Shown: positions 1 to 8,870, numbered from the stretch's first letter. The stretch is DNA of 64,000 nucleotides from Schaalia sp. Marseille-Q2122 (GCF_903645355.1 NZ_CAHJXR010000004.1:1-64000); one strand, 5' to 3'. Numbers and translations are program-made. The notes: generated by a model not told the origin, from the letters alone.

Positions 1-252
1 TGACCAGACTCCTTGGCCAAGATGGACGAGGTCATCGCGTGCGGAGTGGGAGAGAAGGTGGACATTTCGCGTCGTTGCGGAACATCGGTGGGGTGTGCGG
101 TTGGGAACGTGGGAGATTCCCGCGGATTCTTGGGGTCGATTCTAGCTATTTTGCGGGTTTTGTGCTCTTTTTGGGCAGATGTGCAGTGGGGGCGAACGTA
201 AGGTGGCCAAAGAGTGGTTAATGTCTTGATAACATGTGTTTGTTAAAGGTTA
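1..252. other. Left edge, no gene supported
   Basis: No convincing coding frame is visible here. The short frames have no recognisable product and no ribosome binding site. An ATG on the minus strand at position 35 could begin a gene running off the window, but only eleven codons remain, so nothing can be said about it. Confidence 0.5.
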
Positions 253-280
253 TTGACACAGCTGCGTCCTGTGTCATAAT
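253..280 (+). promoter_or_regulatory. Sigma70-like promoter of the PTS operon with a dyad in its spacer
   Basis: TTGACA at 253-258 and CATAAT at 275-280 are separated by 16 bases, a near-consensus housekeeping promoter. The spacer is filled by a perfect dyad, GACACAG-N7-CTGTGTC (255-275), which is where a repressor would block RNA polymerase. The transcript would start about 85 bases before the antiterminator gene. A short dyad (GCGGA/TCCGC, 334-347) lies in that leader. The promoter is strong by sequence; the operator role is inferred. Confidence 0.65.
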
Positions 281-370
281 TTCGTCAAGAATATTGCTCT
301 GGGTGTCACTGTTCGGCAGGCATCACTGGAGATGCGGAATCTTCCGCCCTAGCTCAACGAGGAGCCTCCT

Positions 371-1294
371 GTGTACGACCGCGCGCCCGGTGCTGACCCC
401 GAATACCGGGTCACCCATGTCCTCAACAACAATGCGGTTGTCGTGCGCTCAGAATCAGGCCTCTCCGTCCTCGTTGGTACGGGCATCGGCTTCAATCGCA
501 AAGTCGACGACCCGGTCGATCCCGCCATCGTCCAGCAGCAATACGTCGCTATTGAGCCCGATAAGATCCACTACCTCACCCTGCTCAACGGCCTCGACCC
601 TGAACTTCTTGCCGCCATTTCCGAAGGCGTGGAACTGGCAACCAAAACGCTGGGCCACCTGCATCCTTCCATCTACCTGCTCCTCACCGACCACCTGGCT
701 TTCGCTGTTGAGCGTTACCGCGATGGGCAGCTCATCCAAAACAACCTCCTGCCCGAAATCCGCGCCTTCTTCCCCAGCGAGTTCGAGGCTGCCGAACTCG
801 TCCTCCATCACATCAACACGCGCGTCGGCGTTGAACTGCCCCTTGACGAGGCTGCCTTCATCACCCTCCACCTCAACGCCGCGCTCTCTGGTGAATCCGT
901 CAAACGCCCCCTCAGCCGGGCAAACGCGCTCGCGGGCGTCATTGACCAAACGCTCGGCCGACTCAACGTTGGCGAATGCCCCCGACACCTGCGTGAAGAT
1001 CTCAGCGCCAACCTCGTCGCCCTCGTGGGCCGTATCGAGGGCGGGCGCGCCCGACGCTTCACCACCCCGCGTTCCATCGCGCGCGACCTCCACGAAGAGT
1101 GGACGCACGCCGAATGGATCCTTTCGACTCTGCTTGGCGAGGCGCCCGCACACAGCAGTAACACCTCAGGCGCCCTGATCCGTGGGGAGCTTTCCCCCGA
1201 GCAGAGAGCAGGAGAAACGGCGTTCCTCGCCGTATTCCTCCATGGCTGGATCTACGACCTCTCGATGAAATTCCATCATCCAACAAAGGAGTGA
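371..1294 (+). CDS. BglG/LicT-family transcriptional antiterminator
   Basis: Predicted RNA-binding antiterminator of a PTS operon. It would bind a hairpin in the nascent mRNA to prevent termination, with activity set by phosphorylation from HPr and the cognate EII. The 307 residues show a CAT RNA-binding domain at about 10-65 (LNNNAVVV at 18-25), then two PTS regulation domains at about 70-175 and 180-290. Histidines in GHLHPS and LVLHHIN of the first domain sit where regulatory histidines are expected; the second is less typical. GTG 371 follows GAGGAG at a normal distance. The gene ends against the EIIBC gene, so the two are cotranscribed. The family is clear; the sugar it responds to is inferred from its neighbour. 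Confidence 0.9.
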   Translation: MYDRAPGADPEYRVTHVLNNNAVVVRSESGLSVLVGTGIGFNRKVDDPVDPAIVQQQYVAIEPDKIHYLTLLNGLDPELLAAISEGVELATKTLGHLHPSIYLLLTDHLAFAVERYRDGQLIQNNLLPEIRAFFPSEFEAAELVLHHINTRVGVELPLDEAAFITLHLNAALSGESVKRPLSRANALAGVIDQTLGRLNVGECPRHLREDLSANLVALVGRIEGGRARRFTTPRSIARDLHEEWTHAEWILSTLLGEAPAHSSNTSGALIRGELSPEQRAGETAFLAVFLHGWIYDLSMKFHHPTKE

Positions 1295-1299
1295 GAGAA

Positions 1300-2895
1300 G
1301 TGAAAGATACAATCATGACGAGCCTGCAAAGGTTCGGCAAAGGCTTGATGGGAGCGGTGGCAGTCATGCCCGTCGCTGCCATCCTGATGGGTATCGGTTA
1401 CTGGATCGACCCTGATGGCTGGGGCGGCAATAGCGTGGTCGCCGCCATCCTCATCAAGGCAGGCGCCGCCGTCCTTGACAACCTTGGCTACATCTTCGCC
1501 ATCGCCCTCGCTTACGGCCTGGCCAAGGACTCCAACGGTGCCGCCGCCCTCTCCGGCTTCCTGGGCTTCACCACCGTTACCTTCCTGATCAACGAGAACT
1601 CCGTTGCCGGATACCAGGGCGTTGACCTGGCCGCGCTGAAGGAAGCTGGCGGCGATGAGCTGCTGGCATGGACTGCGCAGGGCTGGGGTGCTGTTGGCGC
1701 CAAGAACGTCCTCTTCGGTATCCTCGTCGGCCTGCTCGCTGCATGGACCTACAACCGTTTCCATTCCGTCAAGCTGCCTGACTTCCTTGCATTCTTCTCC
1801 GGCCGCCGCCTGGTCCCGATCCTCATCACCTTCTTCTCGATGGCTCTGGCCCTGGTCCTGTACTTCGTCTGGCCGATCCTTTACGGCGTGCTCTTCAACT
1901 TCGGTCAGCTCATCCAGGGCATGGGTGCGGCTGGTGCCGGTATCTACGCCTTCTTCAACCGTCTGCTGATCCCCACCGGTCTGCACCACGCTCTCAACTC
2001 GATCTTCTGGTTCGACGTTGTCGGCATCAACGACATTGGCAAGTTCCTCGGTGGCGCCTCCACCATCGAAGCTGCTGCTGCCGCTACCGACGCAGCCTCC
2101 TGCCCCGGCCTGTGGGCTGATGGCGTCTGCACCGTTCAGGGTGTTGTTGGCCGCTACCAGGCTGGCTTCTTCCCCGTCATGATGTTTGGCCTGCCGGCAG
2201 CTGGTCTGGCCATGTACCTGCGTGCGGACAACTCCCGTAAGAAGGTCGTCGGCTCCCTCATGATGGCTGGCGCTCTGGCTTCGTTCTTCACCGGCGTGAC
2301 CGAGCCCCTTGAGTTCGCCTTCATGTTTGTCGCACCTCTGCTCTACATCGTCCACGCGCTGCTGACTGGTATCTCCGTCTTCATTGCAGCCTCCATGGGC
2401 TGGACCGCAGGCTTTGGCTTCTCGGCAGGTTTTGTCGACATGCTGCTCTCTTCTCAGAACCCGATGGCTAACCAGTGGTACATGCTGCTCGTTCTGGGCC
2501 TGGTCTACGCGGTGGTCTACTTCGTGGTCTTCTACTTCCTCATCGGTCTGCTCAACCTCAAGACCCCTGGTCGTGGGGATGAGAGCGACGAAGGCGCCAC
2601 ACTTTCTGGCGATGCCGCGATGAACGAGGTCGCTTCGACTATCCTGGCAGGTCTAGGCGGTGCTGCAAACGTTGACTCTGTCGACTACTGCGCCACCCGT
2701 CTGCGCGTAGCGGTCAAGGACCACCTGCTCGTTAAGGAAGCGGAGATCAAGCGCGCCGGTGTTGCCGGTGTTATCCGCCCCTCTCAGAAGACCGTTCAGG
2801 TGATTGTTGGCCCGCAGGTCCAGTTCGTCTACGACGAAGTGGCTCGCATCCTCGCCGATAGCAGCGTCACGCTGCTGGGCGAACAGGATGCCTGA
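1300..2895 (+). CDS. PTS glucose-family permease, EIIBC
   Basis: Membrane sugar permease and phosphotransfer protein of the glucose/N-acetylglucosamine PTS family, about 531 residues. The EIIC part (about 1-400) has around ten membrane segments and carries the family motif GVTEP at 332-336. The EIIB part (about 440-531) carries the phosphorylated cysteine in DYCATRLR (Cys464). The EIIA function is supplied by the next gene. GTG 1300 is preferred because AAGGAG ends about 8 bases upstream; an in-frame GTG at 1291 overlaps the antiterminator stop and would add three residues, and ATG 1315 is also possible. Glucose or GlcNAc is the likely substrate, but the sequence alone does not decide. Confidence 0.92.
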   Translation: MKDTIMTSLQRFGKGLMGAVAVMPVAAILMGIGYWIDPDGWGGNSVVAAILIKAGAAVLDNLGYIFAIALAYGLAKDSNGAAALSGFLGFTTVTFLINENSVAGYQGVDLAALKEAGGDELLAWTAQGWGAVGAKNVLFGILVGLLAAWTYNRFHSVKLPDFLAFFSGRRLVPILITFFSMALALVLYFVWPILYGVLFNFGQLIQGMGAAGAGIYAFFNRLLIPTGLHHALNSIFWFDVVGINDIGKFLGGASTIEAAAAATDAASCPGLWADGVCTVQGVVGRYQAGFFPVMMFGLPAAGLAMYLRADNSRKKVVGSLMMAGALASFFTGVTEPLEFAFMFVAPLLYIVHALLTGISVFIAASMGWTAGFGFSAGFVDMLLSSQNPMANQWYMLLVLGLVYAVVYFVVFYFLIGLLNLKTPGRGDESDEGATLSGDAAMNEVASTILAGLGGAANVDSVDYCATRLRVAVKDHLLVKEAEIKRAGVAGVIRPSQKTVQVIVGPQVQFVYDEVARILADSSVTLLGEQDA

Positions 2896-2923
2896 ACCAA
2901 CAGGAACTACCTGAGGAATAGAC

Positions 2924-3412
2924 ATGTTCGGTCTTGGTAAGAAGAAGATTGTCGTAGCATCCCCCTTTGCTGGGCAGGTTGTTCCTGTCACAGAGGTGCC
3001 CGATCCTGTTTTCGCCCAGCGTATGCTCGGCGATGGATTTGCTGTCATCCCTGAGGAAGGTGCAGAGATTGTGAGCGTGTGCGCGCCCATCTCTGGAACG
3101 CTTCGAAAGATCTTCAAGACCCTTCACGCCTTTGCGATCGTGGGCGATGATGGTGCAGAACTCCTGGTCCACATCGGTTTGGAAACCGTTGAGCTCAAGG
3201 GAGAGAACTTCACCGCCCTCGTAGAAAGCGGCACAAAGGTGAGTGTCGGCCAGCCCATTATCAGCGTGGACATGGCTGCCATCCGAGCCGGTGGGCGCAC
3301 CCCGATCACACCGGTGGTCTTTACCAAGAACGGGCAGGTCTCCGATGTCTCCATCACCGACTCACACCCGTCTATGGCGGGAGTGAAGGTAGCGACGGCG
3401 CGATTCGCGTAA
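2924..3412 (+). CDS. crr: PTS glucose-type EIIA
   Basis: Soluble EIIA of the glucose family, 162 residues, passing phosphate from HPr to the EIIB cysteine. The active-site histidine is His83 in LLVHIG, and the second conserved histidine is His68 in LHAFAI. The following TVELKGENF is also diagnostic. It begins 28 bases after EIIBC with GAGGAAT upstream of ATG 2924. In actinobacteria this protein often serves several EIIBC partners. A strong RNA hairpin separates it from the HPr gene. Confidence 0.95.
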   Translation: MFGLGKKKIVVASPFAGQVVPVTEVPDPVFAQRMLGDGFAVIPEEGAEIVSVCAPISGTLRKIFKTLHAFAIVGDDGAELLVHIGLETVELKGENFTALVESGTKVSVGQPIISVDMAAIRAGGRTPITPVVFTKNGQVSDVSITDSHPSMAGVKVATARFA

Positions 3413-3433
3413 CTACCTGACACGTCGGTGGGC

Positions 3434-3473
3434 GCTGTCCGCGCGTAGTCTCCTTCGGCTACGCGCGGACAGC
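3434..3473 (+). terminator. Strong hairpin between EIIA and HPr genes
   Basis: A perfect 15-bp stem (3434-3448 with 3459-3473) with a 10-base loop. No T run follows, so it is a poor intrinsic terminator. It could protect the upstream mRNA end, or make HPr expression differ from that of the EII genes. Confidence 0.5.
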
Positions 3474-3500
3474 GGGGGAGACCAAAAACCAAGGAGAATC

Positions 3501-3764
3501 ATGGTTTCCCGCACCGCTACCGTAGCTTCTGCTGTGGGTCTTCACGCCCGCCCGGCAGCAATCTTCGCCCATGCTGTTGATGACACCGGTTTTGATGTCA
3601 CCATCGCTTTCGGTGGAGAAGATGCCGACGCAGCCAGCGTCATTGAAGTAATGGCTCTTGGCGTTGGGCATGGTGACGAAGTTACTCTCACCTGCGAAGA
3701 CGATGCAGCAAGCGAGTCCCTGGATGCTCTTGTTGAGCTACTGGGACGTGACTTGGACGCCTGA
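3501..3764 (+). CDS. ptsH: HPr phosphocarrier protein
   Basis: General phosphocarrier of the PTS, 87 residues, accepting phosphate from enzyme I. His15 lies in GLHARPAA and the regulatory serine is conserved as Ser46 in AASVIEVM, so HPr kinase-type control is possible in principle, though no kinase gene is in this window. Start ATG 3501 has AAGGAG 5-6 bases upstream. Enzyme I is not next to it, so it must be encoded elsewhere. Confidence 0.96.
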   Translation: MVSRTATVASAVGLHARPAAIFAHAVDDTGFDVTIAFGGEDADAASVIEVMALGVGHGDEVTLTCEDDAASESLDALVELLGRDLDA

Positions 3765-3773
3765 GCGTCACAA

Positions 3774-3820
3774 CAAATGGGCTGGGTCAGAACAGTGGAG
3801 GTTCTGACCCAGCCCATTTG
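3774..3820. terminator. Bidirectional terminator between ptsH and the SorC-type regulator
   Basis: A perfect 20-bp stem (3774-3793 with 3801-3820) and 7-base loop, ending in CCCATTTG on the plus strand and CCCATTTG on the minus strand. It sits between convergent genes and could stop both transcripts. Confidence 0.8.
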
Positions 3821-3874
3821 CTGACGCACATGCGTGCGCTGAGGGAATATCCCTCGTTACGGCGATCTTATCGG

Positions 3875-4876
3875 CTACTTTGCGATTCTGCTACGCGCCT
3901 GCTGTGCTTTGGCGTGGTGTGCGCGCTGACGAACCAGGTCCATGAGAGCGCGTGCTGCCGCGTCATCGAGGACGAGGTCGGTCGCAACCTTGGCACGCAA
4001 GGCGCCCAGCAGCGGCAGTGCTTTTCCGGTGCCTGAGACGACGAGCAGGCGGCGCGGGATCTTCTGCAGTGTTTCTGGCGTGGGGCCGGAGGCGCGCTTA
4101 TTGAGGGGGAGGTCGGTGGTGCCGTCCTCGCGAATCAGGACGGTGCACACGTCACCGACGACGCCGTCGGCCTGGGCCTCGGCAATCTCTTGCGGGTCGA
4201 GGTAGCCCGAGGAGTAGACGTGCGAGGGCAGCGTGCCCGACAGGGAGCCCACACCAAAGAGTGCGACGTCGGCGCGGTCAATGGTGTCGAGGACGGAGCG
4301 GATGGAGCGTTCGCGCCACATTGCTTCGCGCGTGTCGGGGTAGTCGAAGAAGGCTGGCACGGGGAATTGCAGGGTGCGCGAGCCGAAAGCCTGGGCGGCT
4401 TGGGACATGATGGAGTCGGCGTAGGGGAGCCCTGACTTGGTAGCGTTCACGGCGCCGTTGAGCTGGACGACCGTCGACCCGGGGAAGTGGACGCGGGGGA
4501 GGTTGCGGGTGACTTCCGAGGTGGTGTTGCCCCAGGCGACGCCGAGGATAGCGCCCGGTTCCATGAGTTCGACGAGGCGTTCGGCGGCGACGAGGGCGAC
4601 GTTGTGCAGGCGGTTGACTTCGGTGTCGACCTCGCGGACAGGGACGACGGAGGTGCGCACCCCGAAGATCTCTGAGATTTGGCCAGCGAGGGTTCCGCGG
4701 GTGCCGGGAGCTGCGGCGACGGAGATTCGCACGAGGCCGGTCTCGCGGGCGTGAGCCAGCAGACGGGAGATCGATGATCGAGAGATCCCCAGGTGGTGTG
4801 CGATGTTCTCCATCGTGTGGCCCTGGAGGTAGTACATTGAGGCGGCTTCATGAGCCTGTTCATCACGGATGGTCAC
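3875..4876 (-). CDS. SorC/DeoR-family sugar-binding transcriptional regulator
   Basis: DNA-binding regulator with a SorC-type effector domain, 333 residues. An N-terminal helix-turn-helix spans about residues 20-44 (HTMENIAHHLGISRSSISRL), followed by the phosphosugar-binding domain to the C-terminus. GTG 4876 is chosen because it starts directly before TIRDEQAHEAA, matching usual family lengths; upstream in-frame residues look untranslated. The gene is divergent from glpF-glpK, so it probably controls glycerol uptake with a phosphorylated intermediate as effector. That target is inferred from position. Confidence 0.88.
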   Translation of the reverse strand: MTIRDEQAHEAASMYYLQGHTMENIAHHLGISRSSISRLLAHARETGLVRISVAAAPGTRGTLAGQISEIFGVRTSVVPVREVDTEVNRLHNVALVAAERLVELMEPGAILGVAWGNTTSEVTRNLPRVHFPGSTVVQLNGAVNATKSGLPYADSIMSQAAQAFGSRTLQFPVPAFFDYPDTREAMWRERSIRSVLDTIDRADVALFGVGSLSGTLPSHVYSSGYLDPQEIAEAQADGVVGDVCTVLIREDGTTDLPLNKRASGPTPETLQKIPRRLLVVSGTGKALPLLGALRAKVATDLVLDDAAARALMDLVRQRAHHAKAQQARSRIAK

Positions 4877-4950
4877 AAATACTAGTCTCTCATGCACAGC
4901 CGTGCAGGTGAAGCGAATTTTTGTGCGGTCGCTGTGATAATTGCAATGAA

Positions 4951-4968
4951 GTCGCAACACTCTGCGAC
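4951..4968. promoter_or_regulatory. Candidate operator between the SorC regulator and glpF
   Basis: A perfect dyad GTCGCA-N6-TGCGAC in the 143-bp divergent intergenic region, 52 bases before the glpF start. A related half site (TTGCAAT) lies just upstream. It is the best dyad in the region, hence a candidate binding site for the divergently encoded regulator. Confidence 0.4.
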
Positions 4969-5019
4969 TATCGTCCCAGATCTCGGTGCAATGGAGCTCC
5001 GAAGAAAGGTACAAGTACA

Positions 5020-5805
5020 GTGTTTGCAGCACTCTTATCCTCCGGGCTAACACCCCCGCTGAGCGGCGGACAGATTTTCATGTCCGAATTCATGGGGACA
5101 GCAGTCCTCCTCCTCCTGGGCGGCGGCGTCGTCGCAACCGCAGTCCTCCCCAAGACCAAGGGCAATGGCGGCGGCTGGCTCCTCATCAACTTCGGCTGGG
5201 GCCTCGCAGTCTTCGCAGGCGTCTACGTCGCCTACGCAACCGGCGGACACCTCAACCCAGCAGTGACGCTGGCTAAGGTCGTCGGCAACATGTTCGACTC
5301 CAAGGTGGAACTCGCCGCAGGCGTCCCCGTCACAGCGATGAACATCACCATCTACGTCCTCGCCCAATTCCTCGGCGCCTTCGTCGGTGCCATCATCATG
5401 TGGCTCACCTACAAGACCCACTTCGACGAGGACTGCGACCCCGCAACCAAGCTCGCCGTATTCTCCACCGGCCCCGCCATCCGCAACTACGGCTGGAACC
5501 TCGTCACAGAAATCGTCGGCACAGCCATGCTGATCCTGTGGATCTACGTCTCCGGCTACACCGAATCGGCAATGGGCCCCCTCGGTGTCGCACTCATCAT
5601 CGTCGTCATCGGTAACTCCCTGGGCGGCCCCACCGGCTACGCCATCAACCCCGCCCGTGACCTCGGCCCCCGCGTCGCACACTTCGTCCTGCCCATCAAG
5701 GGCAAGGGCGACTCCGACTGGGGCTACTCCTGGGTCCCCGTCGTCGGCCCCCTCATCGGCGCCGTCCTCGGTACCGTTCTTGCCTTTATGAGCGGCCTCG
5801 CCTGA
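5020..5805 (+). CDS. glpF: Glycerol uptake facilitator (aquaglyceroporin)
   Basis: Membrane channel for glycerol, 261 residues with six membrane segments. Both pore motifs are present: NPA at Asn79 (GGHLNPAVTLA) and NPARD at Asn210, with Asp214 typical of glycerol-conducting members. GTG 5020 is preferred because GAAAGG lies 10 bases upstream and the resulting SGGQIFMSEFMGT segment resembles other family N-termini; ATG 5080 is an alternative. It is transcribed with glpK, separated by a hairpin. Confidence 0.93.
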   Translation: MFAALLSSGLTPPLSGGQIFMSEFMGTAVLLLLGGGVVATAVLPKTKGNGGGWLLINFGWGLAVFAGVYVAYATGGHLNPAVTLAKVVGNMFDSKVELAAGVPVTAMNITIYVLAQFLGAFVGAIIMWLTYKTHFDEDCDPATKLAVFSTGPAIRNYGWNLVTEIVGTAMLILWIYVSGYTESAMGPLGVALIIVVIGNSLGGPTGYAINPARDLGPRVAHFVLPIKGKGDSDWGYSWVPVVGPLIGAVLGTVLAFMSGLA

Positions 5806-5814
5806 TCTCCCATC

Positions 5815-5852
5815 GTTTCGGGGTGCAGCACACCTAAGCTGCACCCCGAAAC
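5815..5852 (+). terminator. Hairpin between glpF and glpK
   Basis: A perfect 15-bp stem (5815-5829 with 5838-5852) and 8-base loop, without a T run. As in the PTS operon, it looks like an intercistronic stability or attenuation element rather than a full stop. Confidence 0.5.
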
Positions 5853-5903
5853 CGCCACCACGCATCCATCCCCCCAATTCACAAAGAAGTGAAAGGACAA
5901 CAC

Positions 5904-7424
5904 ATGTCTGATCAGAAGTTCGTCATGGCCATCGACCAGGGCACCACCTCGTCCCGCGCCATCATCTTCAACCACGCAGGCGAAATTGTCTCCATCGGCC
6001 AGCAGGAATTCACTCAGATCTTCCCCAACCCCGGCTGGGTCGAACATGACCCCATGGAAATCTGGGAATCCGTCCGAGCCGTCGTCGCCGACGCCCTCCA
6101 CAAGGCAGACATCAACCGCCACTCCCTTGCAGCCATCGGTATCACCAACCAGCGTGAAACCACCGTCGTGTGGGATAAGACCACCGGCGAACCGGTCTAT
6201 AACGCCATCGTCTGGCAAGACACCCGCACCGCCGCCATCACCCGCGAACTCGCAGGCGATAAGGGCATGGACCGCTACCGCGACATCTGCGGCCTGCCCC
6301 TGGCCACCTACTTCTCCGGCCCCAAGGTCAAGTGGATCCTCGACAACGTCGAAGGCGCCCGCGAAAAGGCAGAAGCAGGCGACCTGCTCTTCGGCAACAC
6401 CGACTCCTGGGTCGTGTGGAACCTGACCGGCGGCGTCAACGGCGGCGTTCACGTCACCGACGTCACCAACGCCTCGCGCACCATGCTCATGGACCTGCGC
6501 ACCCTGCAATGGCGTGAAGACATCTGCGCCGACATGGGCATCCCCATGTCCATGCTCCCCGCCATCAAGTCCTCCGCGGAGGTCTACGGCTACGGCGCAC
6601 CGAACTCACTGCTCATCGAAACCCCCGTGTCAGCCATCCTCGGCGACCAGCAGGCCGCAACCTTCGGCCAAGCCTGCTTCTCTAAGGGCATGGCAAAGAA
6701 CACCTACGGCACTGGCTGCTTCATGCTGATGAACACCGGCACCGAACCGGTATTCTCTGAGAACGGTCTGCTCACCACCGTGTGCTACAAGATCGGTGAA
6801 GAGGCAGCCGTCTACGCTCTCGAAGGCTCGATTGCCGTCGCGGGCTCTCTGGTCCAGTGGCTGCGCGACAACCTCGGCATGATCGAAAAGTCCTCCGACG
6901 TGCGCAAGCTGGCAGAAACCGTGGAAGACAACGGTGGCGTCTACTTCGTCCCCGCCTTCTCCGGCCTCTTCGCCCCTTACTGGCGTGATGACGCCCGCGG
7001 CGCCATCGTGGGCCTGACCCGCTACGTCAACAAGGGCCACATCGCGCGCGCCGTCGAAGAATCCACTGCCTTCCAGTCCCGCGAAGTCCTTGACGCCATG
7101 AATGCCGACTCCGGCGTGCCCCTGACCGAACTCAAGGTCGATGGCGGTATGACCCACGATGACCTCGTCATGCAATTCCAGGCCGACCTGTGCGGCGTGG
7201 ACGTTGTGCGACCGAAGGTCATCGAAACCACCGCCCTCGGCGCAGCCTACGCAGCAGGCATTGCCGTCGGCTTCTGGTCGGGTACCGAGGATGTCATCGC
7301 CAACTGGCAAGAAGGTAAGCGCTGGACCCCAGCAATGGATCAAGCTGAGGTCGACCGCACCTACCGCCTGTGGAAGAAGGCCGTGACTCGTACCTTCGAC
7401 TGGGTCGATGAGGACGTCAAGTAA
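5904..7424 (+). CDS. glpK: Glycerol kinase
   Basis: Phosphorylates glycerol to sn-glycerol 3-phosphate with ATP, trapping what GlpF admits. The 506 residues match the FGGY kinase length. Visible signatures are DQGTTSSR at about 11-18, [10 protein letters not shown], and the C-terminal [14 protein letters not shown] and DGGMTHDD blocks. ATG 5904 has AAAGGA 6 bases upstream; an in-frame GTG at 5889 lacks this. No HPr-phosphorylated histidine of the Firmicute type is evident. Confidence 0.97.
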   Translation: MSDQKFVMAIDQGTTSSRAIIFNHAGEIVSIGQQEFTQIFPNPGWVEHDPMEIWESVRAVVADALHKADINRHSLAAIGITNQRETTVVWDKTTGEPVYNAIVWQDTRTAAITRELAGDKGMDRYRDICGLPLATYFSGPKVKWILDNVEGAREKAEAGDLLFGNTDSWVVWNLTGGVNGGVHVTDVTNASRTMLMDLRTLQWREDICADMGIPMSMLPAIKSSAEVYGYGAPNSLLIETPVSAILGDQQAATFGQACFSKGMAKNTYGTGCFMLMNTGTEPVFSENGLLTTVCYKIGEEAAVYALEGSIAVAGSLVQWLRDNLGMIEKSSDVRKLAETVEDNGGVYFVPAFSGLFAPYWRDDARGAIVGLTRYVNKGHIARAVEESTAFQSREVLDAMNADSGVPLTELKVDGGMTHDDLVMQFQADLCGVDVVRPKVIETTALGAAYAAGIAVGFWSGTEDVIANWQEGKRWTPAMDQAEVDRTYRLWKKAVTRTFDWVDEDVK

Positions 7425-7456
7425 CACCTTCTGACCCCATAGCGATCTGCAGCTCA

Positions 7457-7486
7457 GGCGCCGCCAGCATCCCCGCTGGCGGCGCC
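7457..7486 (+). terminator. Terminator-like hairpin after glpK
   Basis: A perfect 12-bp GC-rich stem (7457-7468 with 7475-7486) and 6-base loop, 32 bases after the stop codon. No clear T run. Confidence 0.6.
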
Positions 7487-7732
7487 GCTGTGTCGGGGGT
7501 GCATTGCTGCTTTAATCTCGCACTGCTGTGTTAGTTGTCTGTCGCAAGAACGGCGGGTCTGGTTAGCCGCTGCGCTGGGCCGTGCGCGTCCACTCGCCTC
7601 CGCTACGCTTCGGCTCCCATGCCGAAGCGTGCCGCAAGCGGCCCGCCCGCTCGGCCTTTGTGTTTCCCAAAGGCCCCGAAGCCCGACCATGCCCTGCCCT
7701 GCTGTCGTCCTCGCCGGGCCCTTTTGCTCAGG

Positions 7733-7800
7733 TTTGCACACTGCGTTGTGGTTTTCACACCGCATAGGCCCCAGAAATTGCAACGCCGCTCCCATATTGC
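7733..7800 (+). repeat. Dispersed intergenic repeat, copy A
   Basis: Aligns with 14378-14445 at roughly four bases in five. Shared blocks include TTTGCACAC, GCGTTGT, CACCGCATAG and CTCCCATA. Both copies lie in long non-coding gaps and are followed by 19-bp periodic sequence. Confidence 0.65.
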
Positions 7801-7835
7801 TCGCCTGCCGGGGCGGGTGGAGGCGGTCATAGTGG

Positions 7836-7911
7836 TTGGTATGGCTGAGCGTCGTTGGTATGGGTTAGCGCTATTGGTGTGGTTGAGTGCCTTGGGTAGG
7901 TGGTGTGCCAT
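7836..7911 (+). repeat. Degenerate 19-bp tandem repeat
   Basis: Four consecutive 19-bp units starting at 7836, 7855, 7874 and 7893. The first three read TTGGTATGGCTGAGCGTCG, TTGGTATGGGTTAGCGCTA and TTGGTGTGGTTGAGTGCCT; the fourth is more diverged. No coding frame supports them. Confidence 0.6.
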
Positions 7912-8109
7912 GTACCGATGGCGCTGAGGCGTACCGTAGCCGGGGGAGGGTTCCTGTGACAGTGACGCCGCTAGGCGCGCAGTGCCTGCGGCGCGGCTGG
8001 GCATATGAGCCGGAGCGAAGCGCAGGTGAATGGGCACAGGCGCTGCGCGCCTGGTGCCAGCGGCGCTGCTGGAAGTCTGCGCGTACAAGACCCCGCTGAG
8101 CATAGAAAA

Positions 8110-8165
8110 TCCCCCGGACCGCCAGTGAAAGCTGGCAACGCGCACAGCTCAAGCGACCCGGGGGA
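8110..8165 (-). terminator. Terminator of the NYN-domain gene
   Basis: On the minus strand TCCCCCGG (8158-8165) pairs with CCGGGGGA (8110-8117) and is followed by TTTT. An inner GCCAG/CTGGC stem lies in the loop. Confidence 0.7.
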
Positions 8166-8188
8166 CTCTTATGCAGCCTCGTGAAGAC

Positions 8189-8755
8189 TCAGAGGAACTC
8201 GAAGGGGTTGAAGTCCTCGACGTCGATGATGCGGATCCTGGGCAGGGTGACCTGGAAAGCATGAACGTCATACTCAAGGTCAATAACTTCCAGGCCCTCG
8301 TCAATCAGCTCTTGCAGCTGAGTGGAAAGAAACTCGCGGAAACACAGGACCGCGACCTTGCGCCCCTGTGCCAAGAGCTCCTGAATCTGAGGAACGAAGT
8401 CACCATCATGGCTGGCCAGGATGACCGAAGCTCCCTCAATCTCACTAATGGCCTCCAGGGTCTTTTGAATACCCAGGTCAACGACCTTCAGGTCCGCAGG
8501 ACCCGACAGGGGAATCGCCCGATAGTCCATCGCATTGAGAGCCTGAACGAAGCCCATCGGCAGGTAGCCATTGGAGCCATTGAGGAAGAAAAGTCCTCGT
8601 GCCTGCTCGCCCCACTGCTCTGAAGCAGCCTGAAGAACACGGTCCCAGCGAGGGCGTTCCTCAGGATTAGGGCGGCGGTCAAGGACGGACAAGCCTAAGG
8701 TGGCATCAATATTTTCGCCATCAATTACCAGGTAAGTAGTTTCCATACCTTCCAC
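8189..8755 (-). CDS. NYN-domain (PIN-like) putative ribonuclease
   Basis: A 188-residue protein of the NYN/LabA-like PIN superfamily, whose characterised members are metal-dependent RNases. Candidate acidic residues are Asp12 in VIDGEN, Asp93 in VVDLGI and Asp117/Asp119 in SHDGDF, the expected order. No extra domain is present. GTG 8755 is taken; ATG 8746, three codons later, is equally plausible. A TATAAA box lies about 20 bases before the start on the minus strand, which would give a very short or absent leader. It has its own terminator and is separate from the pspA unit. The substrate is unknown. Confidence 0.8.
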   Translation of the reverse strand: MEGMETTYLVIDGENIDATLGLSVLDRRPNPEERPRWDRVLQAASEQWGEQARGLFFLNGSNGYLPMGFVQALNAMDYRAIPLSGPADLKVVDLGIQKTLEAISEIEGASVILASHDGDFVPQIQELLAQGRKVAVLCFREFLSTQLQELIDEGLEVIDLEYDVHAFQVTLPRIRIIDVEDFNPFEFL

Positions 8756-8810
8756 CCTAGCCGCTGGGAAGAATTTATATGCGGCATTGGAAAAGTTTCT
8801 CGAAACTAAA

Positions 8811-8846
8811 GAAGGCGATAGGGCTGTGATAAGTCCTATCGCCTTC
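8811..8846 (-). terminator. Intrinsic terminator after pspA
   Basis: A perfect 12-bp stem (8811-8822 with 8835-8846); on the minus strand the stem is followed by TTTAGTTT. It ends the coiled-coil/pspA transcript before the NYN gene. Confidence 0.8.
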
Positions 8847-8870
8847 TCAAAGAGTGAAAAACTCGGGGAA

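Larger units (their letters stand above)
7490..8105. other. Gene-free intergenic stretch with repeats
   Basis: No frame here resembles a protein. The stretch holds a 10-bp hairpin (7605-7614 with 7621-7630), one copy of a dispersed repeat (7733-7800) and a short tandem repeat of 19-bp period (7836-7911). Nothing else was recognised. Confidence 0.55.

Noticed and set aside
1-35. Minus-strand gene starting at ATG 35 and leaving the window
   Set aside because: Only eleven codons are available and no ribosome binding site is seen; cannot be supported.
1276-2355. Long open frame opposite the EIIBC gene
   Set aside because: It is the complement of a clear PTS permease; acidic, low-complexity composition is typical of antisense frames in GC-rich coding DNA.
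7603-8145. 180-codon minus-strand frame before the NYN gene
   Set aside because: It spans repeat copy A, the 19-bp tandem units and part of a terminator; composition is not protein-like.
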